Assembly (NCBI RefSeq): GCF_030687295.1
Contig: NZ_CP117425.1
Span: 62,001 to 126,000 of the forward strand
Length of the DNA stretch: 64,000 nt
Direction: 5' to 3'
Source of the DNA: Pseudomonas beijingensis
Lineage (GTDB): Bacteria; Pseudomonadota; Gammaproteobacteria; Pseudomonadales; Pseudomonadaceae
Shown piece by piece: positions 28,632-37,010 of this stretch. The number at the start of each line of letters is the position of its first letter. Positions within the stretch are counted from its first letter, which is position 1. The translations under genes were made by a program, and so were the position numbers. The notes below the pieces were generated by a model that made no database searches, was not told the DNA's origin, and saw only the letters and a list, made by a program, of their open reading frames with translations.

Positions 28632-28691
28632 TCTGTGCGCCCTCTGTGTTCGCCAAGGTTTTTTGCGTTTTTCGTGAGTAAGGTCAGGGCA

Positions 28692-29255
28692 CTACCTTGG
28701 GGCTGGCGTACTAGTCCCGTCCCGCACCTGCATCAGTGCAAATCCCAGCAGATTCAAGCCTTTCCACAGATTCGGATTGTTCGCATCTGCGTTGTCCTGT
28801 GCGAGCCCTATACCCCAGATGTTATCAACCGGGCTGGCTTCGACAATAACGCGCGAACCGGTTTGTAGAAGATATTCGTTCAACTGCGGATTCTGAGAGA
28901 ACTTGGCCTGGTTCGCTCGAACGACAATGTCGTATCGGTGTTGCAGCCAAACCTTATCATTGAATCCGCGCACGTTGCGGCCAAGTGCTTTGGCGGCATT
29001 AGGAGTAGGGGCTTGGAGCACCTGCGCACGAATTTCCTGATCGTCGAACAAGGCCGCTTTCTCTGCCATCATGAAGTGTTCGGCCGTCGGGTAATGTTGC
29101 CCCTCGACAATGAACCCAGCCTCGAACCATTGGCTGAAGCACGACGCCGTGACGACAGTTTTGCTGCGCTGGTGCCCCCAGAAAAACGTAAAGCTCAGAT
29201 GTTCTCCAGAGTTGAAACGTGCGCACAGTTCTTTCAGATGTTCAGAGTCGTTCAA
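28692..29255 (-). CDS. NADAR family N-glycosidase-like protein (YbiA type)
   Basis: 187 residues. NADAR hallmarks: FTFFWGH at the N-terminus, CFSQWFEAGFIVEGQHYPTAEHFMMAEKAALF (catalytic-pocket Trp, Glu and His), and the C-terminal VDNIWGIGLAQDNADANNPNLWKGLNLLGFALMQVR. Characterised relatives hydrolyse riboflavin precursors or remove ADP-ribose from guanine in DNA. The exact substrate here is unknown. It appears to start with TTG 7 bases behind GAGGAAA, as no ATG fits. Its neighbours are small accessory genes. Confidence 0.88.
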   Translation of the reverse strand: MNDSEHLKELCARFNSGEHLSFTFFWGHQRSKTVVTASCFSQWFEAGFIVEGQHYPTAEHFMMAEKAALFDDQEIRAQVLQAPTPNAAKALGRNVRGFNDKVWLQHRYDIVVRANQAKFSQNPQLNEYLLQTGSRVIVEASPVDNIWGIGLAQDNADANNPNLWKGLNLLGFALMQVRDGTSTPAPR

Positions 29256-29375
29256 TGAGATTTCCTCGATAACTGAAGATCGAAGTTACAGCTACTGTAC
29301 TGACCAAGGCAACCACGAAGCTTGGTAGGTCGAACGTCCACAGATTGATGCATACGCGTAACTCTTCGTAAACAA

Positions 29376-29405
29376 AACCCGACGCAAAACGTCGGGTTTT
29401 TTCGT
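29376..29405 (-). terminator. Bidirectional intrinsic terminator after the DUF6124 gene
   Basis: AAACCCGACG-CAAAA-CGTCGGGTTTTTT: 10-bp stem with U tracts in both directions (TTTTGTTT on the minus strand). A near-identical hairpin occurs at 33978-34006 beside the truncated gene copy. Confidence 0.85.
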
Positions 29406-29419
29406 TGAGGAATTAAATC

Positions 29420-29782
29420 CTACTGCCGCGGCTCCACGTTATCCAGCACCCGATTCGCCAGCAACGAACTCAGCTCAATCAACTGCTGAATCCCCTGCGC
29501 CACATGACGCCTCGATCCCTCCAGATCAAACGCCAGATCACTCACCATCGCATCAGCCGAAGCCAACGTCTCGCTGAGGTTGGCAAGCAAACATTCGTTA
29601 TCGAGGCCTTTCACGACGGTGTATAGCTGCCCTGGTTTGGGGTCGTCTTGGGATTTATCCGGTTTCGGTGGCAAGTAGTGATCGAGCACCCGTTTGGTGG
29701 TTTCGTCTTGCTGCTTGGCTTTGGATTTTGCGGATTGTGGGGTGGGGTCTGCATCTGGGGGATTCGGAGTAGCTTTGAACAT
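29420..29782 (-). CDS. DUF6124 family protein
   Basis: 120 residues. The N-terminal 50 residues are polar and probably disordered (Pro/Lys/Gln-rich). The C-terminus is a helical domain with ECLLANLSETLASADAM and the end SRRHVAQGIQQLIELSSLLANRVLD, typical of a small family that is common in Pseudomonas. Function unknown. Its ribosome site (GAGGA) is embedded in a long structured leader. A partial second copy of its last 31 codons lies at 34023-34119. Confidence 0.8.
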   Translation of the reverse strand: MFKATPNPPDADPTPQSAKSKAKQQDETTKRVLDHYLPPKPDKSQDDPKPGQLYTVVKGLDNECLLANLSETLASADAMVSDLAFDLEGSRRHVAQGIQQLIELSSLLANRVLDNVEPRQ

Positions 29783-29783
29783 T

Positions 29784-29998
29784 GGTGTGATCCTCGTAAG
29801 GGCCGCTCCATCTCGCTACTAAACGGAAGGGTGGCGGCTGTGCGCAAGTTAGTAGACCGGCGAATCACACCAAAACCGGCGCGCCCGAGGGCGCCATGCG
29901 CACAGCCACCATCAAGAACAGGCAAGTACCTGACTGATGAGACTTGTACAACCGAGGTGTGAACCGGGCTACTAAACCCGACCACTGATGGGCAGTGG
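29784..29998 (-). ncRNA. Structured mRNA leader upstream of the DUF6124 gene (candidate cis-regulatory RNA)
   Basis: On the minus strand, GGUGUGAU-UCG pairs with CGA-GG-AUCACACC (29861-29871 with 29784-29796), enclosing the GAGGA ribosome site that ends 9 bases before the ATG. Inside, GUUAGUAG pairs with CUACUAAAC (29848-29855 with 29816-29824). A competing arm, 29897-29910 with 29830-29846 (14 bp, 3-base bulge), crosses it. Perfect hairpins also occur at 29881-29894, 29965-29980 and 29982-29998. The topology is that of a switch or pseudoknot. I know of no named RNA family that fits. Confidence 0.5.
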
Positions 29999-30170
29999 CA
30001 GGAAGACAATAGAACCCAGGGACAAGGCGCACAAGCGGGCGGATTCTGGCGTAGTTGTAGGCAAAGGCGCAAGGATGCGTAGCTTGATAGACGGTGTAGG
30101 TGGGGGCTGTAGGAGGGAGGTTTTTTGGGGATGCGGGCGGGGTGTTCTGCTCTGGAATTGGGGTGATTTC

Positions 30171-30195
30171 ATCGCGAGCAAGCTCGCTCCCACAG
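30171..30195. repeat. REP half-element, family 1
   Basis: ATCGCGAGCAAGCTCGCTCC then CACAG; a degraded partner (TGTGGGAGGGAGC) lies at about 30232-30244. Confidence 0.75.
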
Positions 30196-30313
30196 AGAAG
30201 CGGAGTGGTTGCAGATACTGTGTTCACACCTGTGTGGGAGGGAGCTGTCTGGCTGACTAAACCGCTTTCCAAATCTTTTATGGCAACGTGCCATTTGTTA
30301 TAGATAATCTATC

Positions 30314-30328
30314 TGCGAATCATTAGCA
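30314..30328. promoter_or_regulatory. Candidate Fur box for the TonB receptor gene
   Basis: TGCGAATCATTAGCA fits the 7-1-7 Fur consensus TGATAATNATTATCA at 11 of 14 fixed positions, 42 bases before the receptor start and beside an AT-rich GATAATCTATC stretch. It implies iron-repressed expression. Confidence 0.5.
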
Positions 30329-30370
30329 TTACCTGCATTGATTTCCCGTTTCCCCGCAGGTACTCATCCC

Positions 30371-32557
30371 ATGCTATTTCCATCTCGCCTTACGTTGCTG
30401 GCTGCATGTTGCTCAGTCAGTTTTCTTGCCCAGGCGGCAGCCCCTATTGAATTGGGAGCGACCGACGTTACTGCCAGTGCGACCAACTCCAACACGCTAC
30501 CCACGCCCTATGCGGGAGGCCAGGTGGCGAGGGGAGGCCAGATGGGGGTGCTGGGAAATCAGGACAACATGGATGTCCCGTTCGTGATGACGAGTTACAC
30601 CTCGCAGCTGATTGAAGATCAACAAGCTGAAGACGTGGGTGATGTGCTTCTCAATGATCCGTCGGTGCGCCAGGCCTATGGGTTTGGTAACCAATCCCAA
30701 GTGTTCGTGATTCGAGGCTTGCCGCTTAACAGCGACGACATTTCCTACAATGGGCTGTATGGCGTTTTACCGCGTCAAATTCTGTCGACGGATGCTATCG
30801 AGCGTGTCGAGGTGTTCAAAGGCCCCAACGCGTTTATCAACGGTGTCAGTCCGACGGGCTCGGGTCTTGGGGGCGGCGTCAACTTGCAGCCCAAACGCGC
30901 AGAGGATGTGCCGACGCGTCGCTATACCCAGGACATCAGCACCGATGGCCGCATTGGCGAGCATTTGGATATCGGGCAGCGATTCGGCGAGGATAACCGC
31001 TTTGGTGCCAGGTTGAATCTGAGCCAGCGGGAAGGTGAAACAGCGATCGACAACCAGGATCAGCGCACAAAGTTGTTCGTGGCGGGCCTGGACTATCAAG
31101 GGGATAACTTCCGCGTTTCCACCGATTTCGGGTATCAGAAACAGCGTATCAATGGGCTGCGTAATTCCGTGAATATCGGCAACGCCACCCGCATTCCCAC
31201 GGCTCCGCACGCCAGCCACAATTATGGGCAGGACTGGACTTACTCCGAAACGGAAGACACTTTCGGCATGGTTCGTGGCGATTGGGATCTGAACGAAAAC
31301 TGGACCGCCTACCTGGCTGGCGGTGTAAAGCACACCCGAGAAACCGGGGTGTACGCCACACCGACACTGGTCGGCAATAACGGCGTAGCGACGATCGGTG
31401 GCTCGGAAATTCCTCACAATGAAGACAATACATCGTTCAGTGGCGGGTTGAACGGGCGCTTTAATACTGGCCCTGTTTCCCACCAGGTTGCGATCGGCGG
31501 CTCAACGATCTGGACCGAGCAGGAAAACGCCTACACGTTCTATCGTTCCGTGACCGGGAACAGCAATATCTACGACACCCCCAAGCTTCCTAAGCCGACT
31601 ACGGTGTCCAGCACTGGCGGCAAAATGGGCGATCCCGGGGTGACCGGCAAAACCCGCAACCGTAGTCTGGCGATTTCCGACACGCTGGGCTTGTTCGATG
31701 ACAAATTGCTGGTCACTTATGGTGTTCGTCGTCAGCAGTTGCGTGTCGAAAACTATAAGTACGATGGCACTACTTCAAACGGTGGAGCCAATCCAGCAAA
31801 CGATGGCAGTCGTAGCGCGCTCTACGATGAAGCCATTACCACGCCTGTTTACGGCATCGTCTACAAGCCTGTGGAGAGCGTGTCGCTCTACGCCAACCGA
31901 ATCGAAGGCCTTGCAAAAGGGCCGGTGGCGTCCGGTTCCGGTATCACGAACCTGGGTGAAGCCTTTCCCCCTGGCCGCACCAAACAGTTGGAAGCGGGCA
32001 TCAAGTTGGACCTGCAAACCTTCGGTGCCAACCTGGGTGTTTTCCGTATCGAGAAACCTTCCGACGGGTACGTCGACAACGTGCAGAGGCTTTATGTGCG
32101 GGATGGCGAGCAGGTCAACAAGGGGCTGGAGCTCAGCGTTTTCGGCGAGCCCATCGAAGGCCTCCGGTTGATGGCCGGCGGTACCCGCATGACGTCTGAG
32201 CTGAAAAAAACCGCTGGTGGTTTCAACGATGGCAATCACGCCATTGGCGTGCCAACGTTTCAGCTCAATGCCAGCGTAGATTGGGATGTTCCGGGTATCG
32301 AAGGGGCCGCGCTCAGCGCAAGGATGTTGCGCACTGGCGGGCAGTACTCTGATCAGGCTAACAACCTGAGCTTGCCTACCTGGAACCGTTTCGACGCCGG
32401 CGCACGTTACAAAATGAAATTCGTGGAGAAAGACCTGACGTTGCGCATCAACGTGGAAAACATTACCGATAAGAACTACTGGGCCTCGGCAAACGGCGGC
32501 TACCTCTCGCAGGGTGACCCACGCTTGGTGAAGTTCTCGGGGACTATCGATTTTTGA
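30371..32557 (+). CDS. TonB-dependent siderophore receptor
   Basis: 728 residues. Signal peptide about 1-24 (ends LAQAA). Plug domain about 45-190: MDVPFVMTSYTSQLIEDQQAEDVGDVLLNDPSVRQ and VFVIRGLPLNSDDISYNGLYG, then ERVEVFKGPNAFINGVSPTGSGLGGGVNLQPK. The rest is the 22-strand barrel, ending in ADPRLVKFSGTIDF-like SQGDPRLVKFSGTIDF with the terminal Phe expected for outer-membrane insertion. No N-terminal signalling domain, so not a surface-signalling receptor. The cognate siderophore cannot be read from sequence. A Fur-like site precedes it; no siderophore genes are nearby. Start at the ATG giving MLFPSRL. Confidence 0.92.
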   Translation: MLFPSRLTLLAACCSVSFLAQAAAPIELGATDVTASATNSNTLPTPYAGGQVARGGQMGVLGNQDNMDVPFVMTSYTSQLIEDQQAEDVGDVLLNDPSVRQAYGFGNQSQVFVIRGLPLNSDDISYNGLYGVLPRQILSTDAIERVEVFKGPNAFINGVSPTGSGLGGGVNLQPKRAEDVPTRRYTQDISTDGRIGEHLDIGQRFGEDNRFGARLNLSQREGETAIDNQDQRTKLFVAGLDYQGDNFRVSTDFGYQKQRINGLRNSVNIGNATRIPTAPHASHNYGQDWTYSETEDTFGMVRGDWDLNENWTAYLAGGVKHTRETGVYATPTLVGNNGVATIGGSEIPHNEDNTSFSGGLNGRFNTGPVSHQVAIGGSTIWTEQENAYTFYRSVTGNSNIYDTPKLPKPTTVSSTGGKMGDPGVTGKTRNRSLAISDTLGLFDDKLLVTYGVRRQQLRVENYKYDGTTSNGGANPANDGSRSALYDEAITTPVYGIVYKPVESVSLYANRIEGLAKGPVASGSGITNLGEAFPPGRTKQLEAGIKLDLQTFGANLGVFRIEKPSDGYVDNVQRLYVRDGEQVNKGLELSVFGEPIEGLRLMAGGTRMTSELKKTAGGFNDGNHAIGVPTFQLNASVDWDVPGIEGAALSARMLRTGGQYSDQANNLSLPTWNRFDAGARYKMKFVEKDLTLRINVENITDKNYWASANGGYLSQGDPRLVKFSGTIDF

Positions 32558-32752
32558 GTAAAAAGGGGATTTGAAAAGGGGGGAGCGTTGGCGAGTGCCC
32601 CAAGCTCTGAATGCTAGGCTTGGTCTCTGAGATATCTTGTGCGTATTGCTGCTTTGGGTGCCTAAGCGCCATGGTTGCTTCTGGCCGAGATATAGCGCCA
32701 ACCCCCGCCGGGTTTTCCCACGTTTCGTTAGCGAGCCACCGAGCCCTTGTGT

Positions 32753-33397
32753 ATGCGCATTGTAGTGCTGGCCCTGGTCCTCATGCTGTTCGGCTGCGCT
32801 ACCGCGTCGGACCCGCCGAGGGGCGAGGGTGGCGATTGGCGGTCCTTCTATGTAGTGAATCATGGCCTGCATACCGGGTTGGTCATTGCGCGCCCCGATC
32901 TACTTCAGGTGCTTCCCGCATTGGCCGAAGCGTTCAGCGACGGCGACTTCGTTGAGTTCGGTTGGGGCGACGAGGATTTTTATCGAGCCCCACAGGCCAC
33001 CTTGAGCCTCGCCTTGCGAGCCTTGTTCGGGTCGACGGCAACCGTGCTGCATGCGATCAAGATTGACGGGGACCCCAGGCGGCGTTTCGCCACAAGCGAG
33101 GTCATCGAAGTGCGGGTGACGGAGGACAGCTACCAACGACTGCTCGCGTTCGTGGCCGGGACCTTCACCCGCTCAGCGACGGGCACCTTGGTAGTGCTCG
33201 GGCCTGGCCTGTATGGAGAGAGCCGGTTCTACCAGGCTGAGGGTCGCTATTCGCTGTTTTATACCTGCAATACCTGGGTCGCAGAGGCGCTGGCCGCGAG
33301 CAACTGTCCAATGTCGCCTGCAGCGGTGATTACGGCGGGGAATGTCGTGTGGCAGTTACGCCGGGCGACAGCGGTCGGTGCATCCTGCGTTGACTGA
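32753..33397 (+). CDS. DUF2459 family lipoprotein
   Basis: 214 residues. Lipobox LMLFGC at residues 11-16, so lipid-anchored in the envelope. Conserved DUF2459 (TIGR02117) blocks: WRSFYVVNHGLHTGLVIARPDL, FVEFGWGDEDFYRAP and YTCNTWVAEALAASNCPM, whose Cys-Asn and His suggest a cysteine-peptidase-like site, though this is unproven. ATG chosen in preference to the TTG two codons upstream. Poor ribosome site. No partner gene is evident between the TonB receptor and the GNAT gene. Confidence 0.82.
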   Translation: MRIVVLALVLMLFGCATASDPPRGEGGDWRSFYVVNHGLHTGLVIARPDLLQVLPALAEAFSDGDFVEFGWGDEDFYRAPQATLSLALRALFGSTATVLHAIKIDGDPRRRFATSEVIEVRVTEDSYQRLLAFVAGTFTRSATGTLVVLGPGLYGESRFYQAEGRYSLFYTCNTWVAEALAASNCPMSPAAVITAGNVVWQLRRATAVGASCVD

Positions 33398-33400
33398 AAA

Positions 33401-33437
33401 GGGGACAGAATCATTTGCTGGAAATAAATCTGTCCCC
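33401..33437. repeat. Short palindromic repeat GGGGACAGA... / AATAAATCTGTCCCC
   Basis: Same family as 28594-28631, right arm intact and left arm partly changed (AATCATT), immediately after the DUF2459 gene. Confidence 0.8.
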
Positions 33438-33455
33438 TTTTCTCCTTTTCTCATT

Positions 33456-33500
33456 CACCTGTAATCGGACCGTCTCATAATCGTGATCTGTCCCCGTTTC
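33456..33500. repeat. Second copy of the 45-base CACCTGTAATCGGAC repeat
   Basis: Matches 27237-27280 with about three differences. It overlaps the end of the GNAT gene and supplies its last codons and stop. Confidence 0.75.
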
Positions 33501-33939
33501 CGCTATGCCCCAAAGAGCCATACCGTTTGACAAACCGACGCTCGTCGACCGCGTAACCTTGCTGCTGATAAAAAGTGTGAGCCTGTATTCGGTGGTCGCT
33601 GCTAGTCACTTCAGCCCGGACGCAAAGTTGCTCTAAAAAAAACGCATCCGCAGCAGAAACCAGCATTGCCCCAACTCCTTGTCCTCGGAAGTCATCATCA
33701 ATGACAAGGGAGGTAATGCGTCCGAGCCTACCGGGCTGATGAAACAGCTCAAGCACATGCAAACTTATAACACCGATAATATTTTTACCTTCCTGTGCCA
33801 GCAGCACGGTATCGCGAGCGCTGAGTTCTAAAGCTTCAAGCTTATCTCGGACTAGCTTTGGCGAGGCTTGGTAGCCTAACTGGTTCAGAAGTTTGGACAC
33901 CGATTCTGCATCGGTGAGTAAGGCTTTTCGAACTTTCAT
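33475..33939 (-). CDS. GNAT family N-acetyltransferase
   Basis: 154 residues. Acetyl-CoA-binding GNAT core: SLVIDDDFRGQGVGAMLVSAADAF at about 76-99 (R/Q-x-x-G-x-G/A loop) and the C-terminal HTFYQQQGYAVDERRFVK strand. N-terminal VRKALLTDAESVSKLLNQLGY is typical. Substrate unknown. The last seven or so residues and the stop codon come from a dispersed repeat (33456-33500), so the native C-terminus may have been replaced. Confidence 0.85.
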   Translation of the reverse strand: MKVRKALLTDAESVSKLLNQLGYQASPKLVRDKLEALELSARDTVLLAQEGKNIIGVISLHVLELFHQPGRLGRITSLVIDDDFRGQGVGAMLVSAADAFFLEQLCVRAEVTSSDHRIQAHTFYQQQGYAVDERRFVKRYGSLGHSGNGDRSRL

Positions 33940-33977
33940 ATTATTCTCAACTGGATTCGTCTGCCTCCATGGAAAAC

Positions 33978-34006
33978 CAAAACCTGACGCAACACGTCAG
34001 GTTTTT
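33978..34006 (-). terminator. Duplicated terminator beside the truncated DUF6124 copy
   Basis: AAACCTGACG-CAACA-CGTCAGGTTTTT: same position and shape as the 29376 hairpin, with compensatory base-pair changes (G-C to A-T) that keep the stem. Confidence 0.8.
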
Positions 34007-34022
34007 CGTTGGAGAATAAATA

Positions 34023-34119
34023 CTATTGCCGCGGCTTCACGTTATCCAACACTCGATTCGCCAGCAACGAACTCAGCTCAATCAACTGATGAATACCCTG
34101 TGCCACATGACGCCTCGAT
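34023..34119 (-). pseudogene. Truncated 3' copy of the DUF6124 gene
   Basis: Encodes the last 31 codons of the gene at 29420-29782 (SRRHVAQGIHQLIELSSLLANRVLD...) with the same stop and downstream terminator, close to 90% identical by eye. The copy ends abruptly at 34119-34120 against REP-like sequence (GAGCAAGCCCGCTCTCCCAC). It has no start codon of its own. With the intact gene it brackets the 29.8-34.0 kb segment. Confidence 0.82.
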
Positions 34120-34183
34120 AGAGCAAGCCCGCTCTCCCACAGGGGGCTGCGTTGGGCTGGATATTCGGTTCGACACAAACCCC

Positions 34184-34305
34184 TGTGGCGAGGGAGCTTG
34201 CTCCCGCTGGCCTGCGCAGCAGGCCCCCTGCATTTCTTCAGGCAAACCGCATCGTCCGGTTTTGCGACTGCTGCGCAGCCGAGCGGGAGCAAGCTCCCTC
34301 GCCAT
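34184..34305. repeat. REP pair, family 2 (inverted)
   Basis: TGGCGAGGGAGCTTGCTCC and its complement with complementary GGCCTGCGCAGCAGGCC-like and GCTGCGCAGC inner arms, between the accessory region and sco1. Confidence 0.9.
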
Positions 34306-34326
34306 GGGGGTGTCTGGGCGGGCGTC

Positions 34327-34352
34327 ATCGCGAGCAAGCTCGCTCCCACAGG
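34327..34352. repeat. REP half-element, family 1
   Basis: CGAGCAAGCTCGCTCCCACA, a single unit just before the end of sco1. Confidence 0.8.
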
Positions 34353-34401
34353 GGATCGGGGTGTTGCAGATACTGTATTCCGCAGGGGTCTCGCCTTGGC
34401 C

Positions 34402-35037
34402 TTATTTACGCTTGAGCATCTCCGGCAACTGCGCCACCAGTTTTTGATTATTCAACGGCGCACGAATAAACCCGCGTTGAGTACCGTCCGGCCCAATGAC
34501 CGCGAGGTTACCGCTGTGATCAACCGTGTAGTTGGGCTTGCTGGTATCCGCCGGAATGAACGGAATGCTCACCGCATTCGCCAGTTTCTGCAGGTCTTCA
34601 ACCGATGAAGCGGTCAGGCCTTTGAACTGCGGATCGAAGTAACCCAGGTACTGCTTGAGTTGCTTGGGTGTGTCGCGGTTCGGGTCGACGCTCACCAGCA
34701 CGATCTGCAACTTATCCACAGCCTCGGGCGGCAGTTCGCTTTTGATCTGGCGCAGTTGGGCGAGGGTGGTCGGGCAGATGTCCGGGCAGAAGGTGTAGCC
34801 GAAGAACAGCAGGCTCCATTTGTCTTTCAAGCCGTCCATCGCTACGGGCTGGCCGTCCTGGTCGGTCATTTTCACGTCCGGCAGGTTGCGGCTCTGGGGC
34901 AGCAGGATGATGCCGGCATCGATCAGCGCGGTCGGGTCGCCCTGGCCTTTGCCGGACAGCACTTTGTTGATGGTCAGGCCGAGGATCAGCGCGATCACGG
35001 CCACGAGAATGAAGACGGTTTTCTGGGTTCGAGTCAT
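34402..35037 (-). CDS. SCO1/SenC family copper chaperone for cytochrome oxidase
   Basis: 211 residues. N-terminal membrane anchor ([18 protein letters not shown], residues 6-23), then a thioredoxin-like domain with the copper-binding CxxxC (FCPDIC, near residue 80) and the distal His in YTVDHSG. Delivers Cu to the CuA site of cytochrome oxidase subunit II in the periplasm. ATG overlaps the ctaB stop by 4 bases. The open frame extends upstream into ctaB sequence but that is a shadow. Last gene of the leftward oxidase assembly run. Confidence 0.93.
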   Translation of the reverse strand: MTRTQKTVFILVAVIALILGLTINKVLSGKGQGDPTALIDAGIILLPQSRNLPDVKMTDQDGQPVAMDGLKDKWSLLFFGYTFCPDICPTTLAQLRQIKSELPPEAVDKLQIVLVSVDPNRDTPKQLKQYLGYFDPQFKGLTASSVEDLQKLANAVSIPFIPADTSKPNYTVDHSGNLAVIGPDGTQRGFIRAPLNNQKLVAQLPEMLKRK

Positions 35038-35933
35038 AGGCTCAACAGTAAGTAATGATCTACAAGCAGGGCGATGAACAGCAGGAACAAGTACCAGATA
35101 GAGTACTTGAACGTGTTGATCGCCGCGTGCGGCCGACTGCCACGGTACAACACCACGGCCCATTGCAGGAACCTGGCACCGAGCACCAGCGCGCACACCA
35201 GGTAGAGCATCCCGCTCATGTGGATCACGAACGGCATCAGGCTCACCGCCAGCAGCACCAGGGTGTAGAGCAGGATATGGATCTTGGTGTAGTGCTCGCC
35301 GTGGGTCACCGGCAGCATGGGGATGTCGGCCTTGGCGTATTCCTCTTTGCGGTGAATCGCCAGCGCCCAGAAGTGTGGCGGGGTCCAGGCGAAGATGATC
35401 AGCACCAGCAGCAGCGGTTCGGCGCTGACATGACCGGTGGCAGCCACCCAGCCCAGCAGCGGTGGCGCCGCGCCGGCCAGGCCGCCGATGACGATGTTTT
35501 GCGGCGTTGCCCGTTTCAGGAAACCGGTGTAGACCACCGCATAGCCCAGCAACGAGGCCAGGGTCAGCCAGGCGGTCAGCGGGTTGGTGAAGGCCAGCAG
35601 CAAGGCTTGGCCGGCCACGGCCAGCGCCAAGGCGAAGGTCAGGGCGGCGGCCGGCGAGACCCTGCCCTCGGCCAACGGCCGCTTGTGGGTGCGGGCCATG
35701 ACCGCGTCGATGCGGCGGTCCACCACATGGTTGACCGCCGCCGCGCCGCCGGCACACAGGGCGATGCCCAGGTTACCGAACACCAGGACCGTCCACGGCA
35801 CGCCGGCACGGGTGGCGAGGAACATGCCTACCAGGGAGGTGATCAGCATCAGCACCACCACTTTCGGCTTGGTCAGCTCCAGATAGTCGCGCCAGATCGC
35901 CTGGTTGTGGCGTTCACCGGTCAAGGTTGCCAT
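35034..35933 (-). CDS. ctaB: Protoheme IX farnesyltransferase (heme O synthase)
   Basis: 299 residues, about nine membrane helices, UbiA prenyltransferase fold. Adds a farnesyl group to heme B giving heme O. The conserved [20 protein letters not shown] (first aspartate-rich motif) and the second loop [27 protein letters not shown] are intact. Overlaps ctaA by 13 bases and sco1 by 4, so translation is coupled. Also called cyoE when linked to the bo3 oxidase; here the aa3 neighbours favour the ctaB name. Confidence 0.95.
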   Translation of the reverse strand: MATLTGERHNQAIWRDYLELTKPKVVVLMLITSLVGMFLATRAGVPWTVLVFGNLGIALCAGGAAAVNHVVDRRIDAVMARTHKRPLAEGRVSPAAALTFALALAVAGQALLLAFTNPLTAWLTLASLLGYAVVYTGFLKRATPQNIVIGGLAGAAPPLLGWVAATGHVSAEPLLLVLIIFAWTPPHFWALAIHRKEEYAKADIPMLPVTHGEHYTKIHILLYTLVLLAVSLMPFVIHMSGMLYLVCALVLGARFLQWAVVLYRGSRPHAAINTFKYSIWYLFLLFIALLVDHYLLLSL

Positions 35934-37000
35934 GGCATCTCTCCTTTTATTGTTATGGGGCTGACGCTGTGTTTATGCGGGTTGAACCGCCAGCGCAGCG
36001 GGACCTGATGCTTGACCCGGACCAGGCTGGTCCGGGCGTGATAGTTGACCAATACCAGGGTCAGCAGTAACGCGGCGCCCCCGGCGTTGTGGGCGACGGC
36101 CACCGGCAACGGCAGGTGGAACAGCACGTTGCTGATGCCCAAGGTGATCTGCGCCGCCAGGGCAGTCAGCACCAGCCCGGCCAGCCGGGTCATGCCGACG
36201 GTCTTCAATTGCCAGGCCAGCCCCAGCAGCACCACGGTCACCAGCAAGGCGCCGATGCGGTGGGTCAGGTGGATGGCGGTGCGGGCGTCGCTGTCCAGTT
36301 GCCCGCCCAGGTAGTTGGGGCCGATGTGCTGGGTCAGATGGAAGCCGTTGGCAAAATCGGCGGGTGGCAGCCATTGGCCGTGGCAGGTGGGGAAGTCGAT
36401 GCAGGCCACCGCCGCGTAATTGGAGCTGACCCAGCCGCCCAGGGCGATCTGGCCGATCACCAGCAGCAGCCCGGCCGTGGCCCAGTGTTGCAGGCGCTTG
36501 GGCACGGTCAGCGCCGGCAGCACGCCGGACAATCTCAAGGTCAGCAGAAACAGCAGGCTCAAGGTCGCGAACCCACCCAGCAAATGCCCGGTGACCACCT
36601 GCGGCCAGAGCTTGAGGGTCACGGTCCACATGCCGAACGCCGCTTGCGCGAAGACCACGGCCAGTAGGAACAGCGGCAGTTTCAACGGCAGGCCGGGGTG
36701 GCGACGGTTCATCCAGGCCCGGGCGGCCAGTACGGTAATCATTAGCCCCAGGGCGCCGGCGAAGTAGCGGTGGACCATCTCGTTCCAGCCTTTGTGGGCC
36801 TCCACCGGGGCGTCGGGGAAGTGCAGTTCGGCATGGGCCAGTTGGGCTTCGCTCTTGGGCACGCTGATGAACCCGTAGCAACCGGGCCAGTCCGGGCAAC
36901 CGAGGCCGGCGTGGGTGAGCCGGGTGTAGGCGCCCAGCAGGACGACGATCAATGCCAGCAACGTGGCAAACAGCGCGAGGCGAAATCCAGGTTTGGCCAT
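35921..37000 (-). CDS. ctaA: Heme A synthase (COX15/CtaA family)
   Basis: 359 residues, eight membrane segments with an internal repeat. Oxidises the C8 methyl of heme O to formyl, giving heme A. Heme-ligand histidines lie in [20 protein letters not shown], the TGHLLGG helix, HLTQHIG and [12 protein letters not shown]; a Cys pair occurs in the periplasmic loop ([10 protein letters not shown]). Product of ctaB is its substrate, and the two genes overlap. Confidence 0.94.
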   Translation of the reverse strand: MAKPGFRLALFATLLALIVVLLGAYTRLTHAGLGCPDWPGCYGFISVPKSEAQLAHAELHFPDAPVEAHKGWNEMVHRYFAGALGLMITVLAARAWMNRRHPGLPLKLPLFLLAVVFAQAAFGMWTVTLKLWPQVVTGHLLGGFATLSLLFLLTLRLSGVLPALTVPKRLQHWATAGLLLVIGQIALGGWVSSNYAAVACIDFPTCHGQWLPPADFANGFHLTQHIGPNYLGGQLDSDARTAIHLTHRIGALLVTVVLLGLAWQLKTVGMTRLAGLVLTALAAQITLGISNVLFHLPLPVAVAHNAGGAALLLTLVLVNYHARTSLVRVKHQVPLRWRFNPHKHSVSPITIKGEMPWQP

Positions 37001-37010
37001 GTCGATGCCC

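Noticed and set aside
29865..30272. 135-codon minus-strand ORF over the DUF6124 leader
   Set aside because: It covers the structured leader and a REP half; composition is odd and the secondary structure explains the conservation better. I cannot fully exclude a leader peptide.
34402..35757. A 451-residue fusion ending in SCO1
   Set aside because: The extra N-terminal part is an off-frame reading of ctaB; SCO1 has its own ATG overlapping the ctaB stop.
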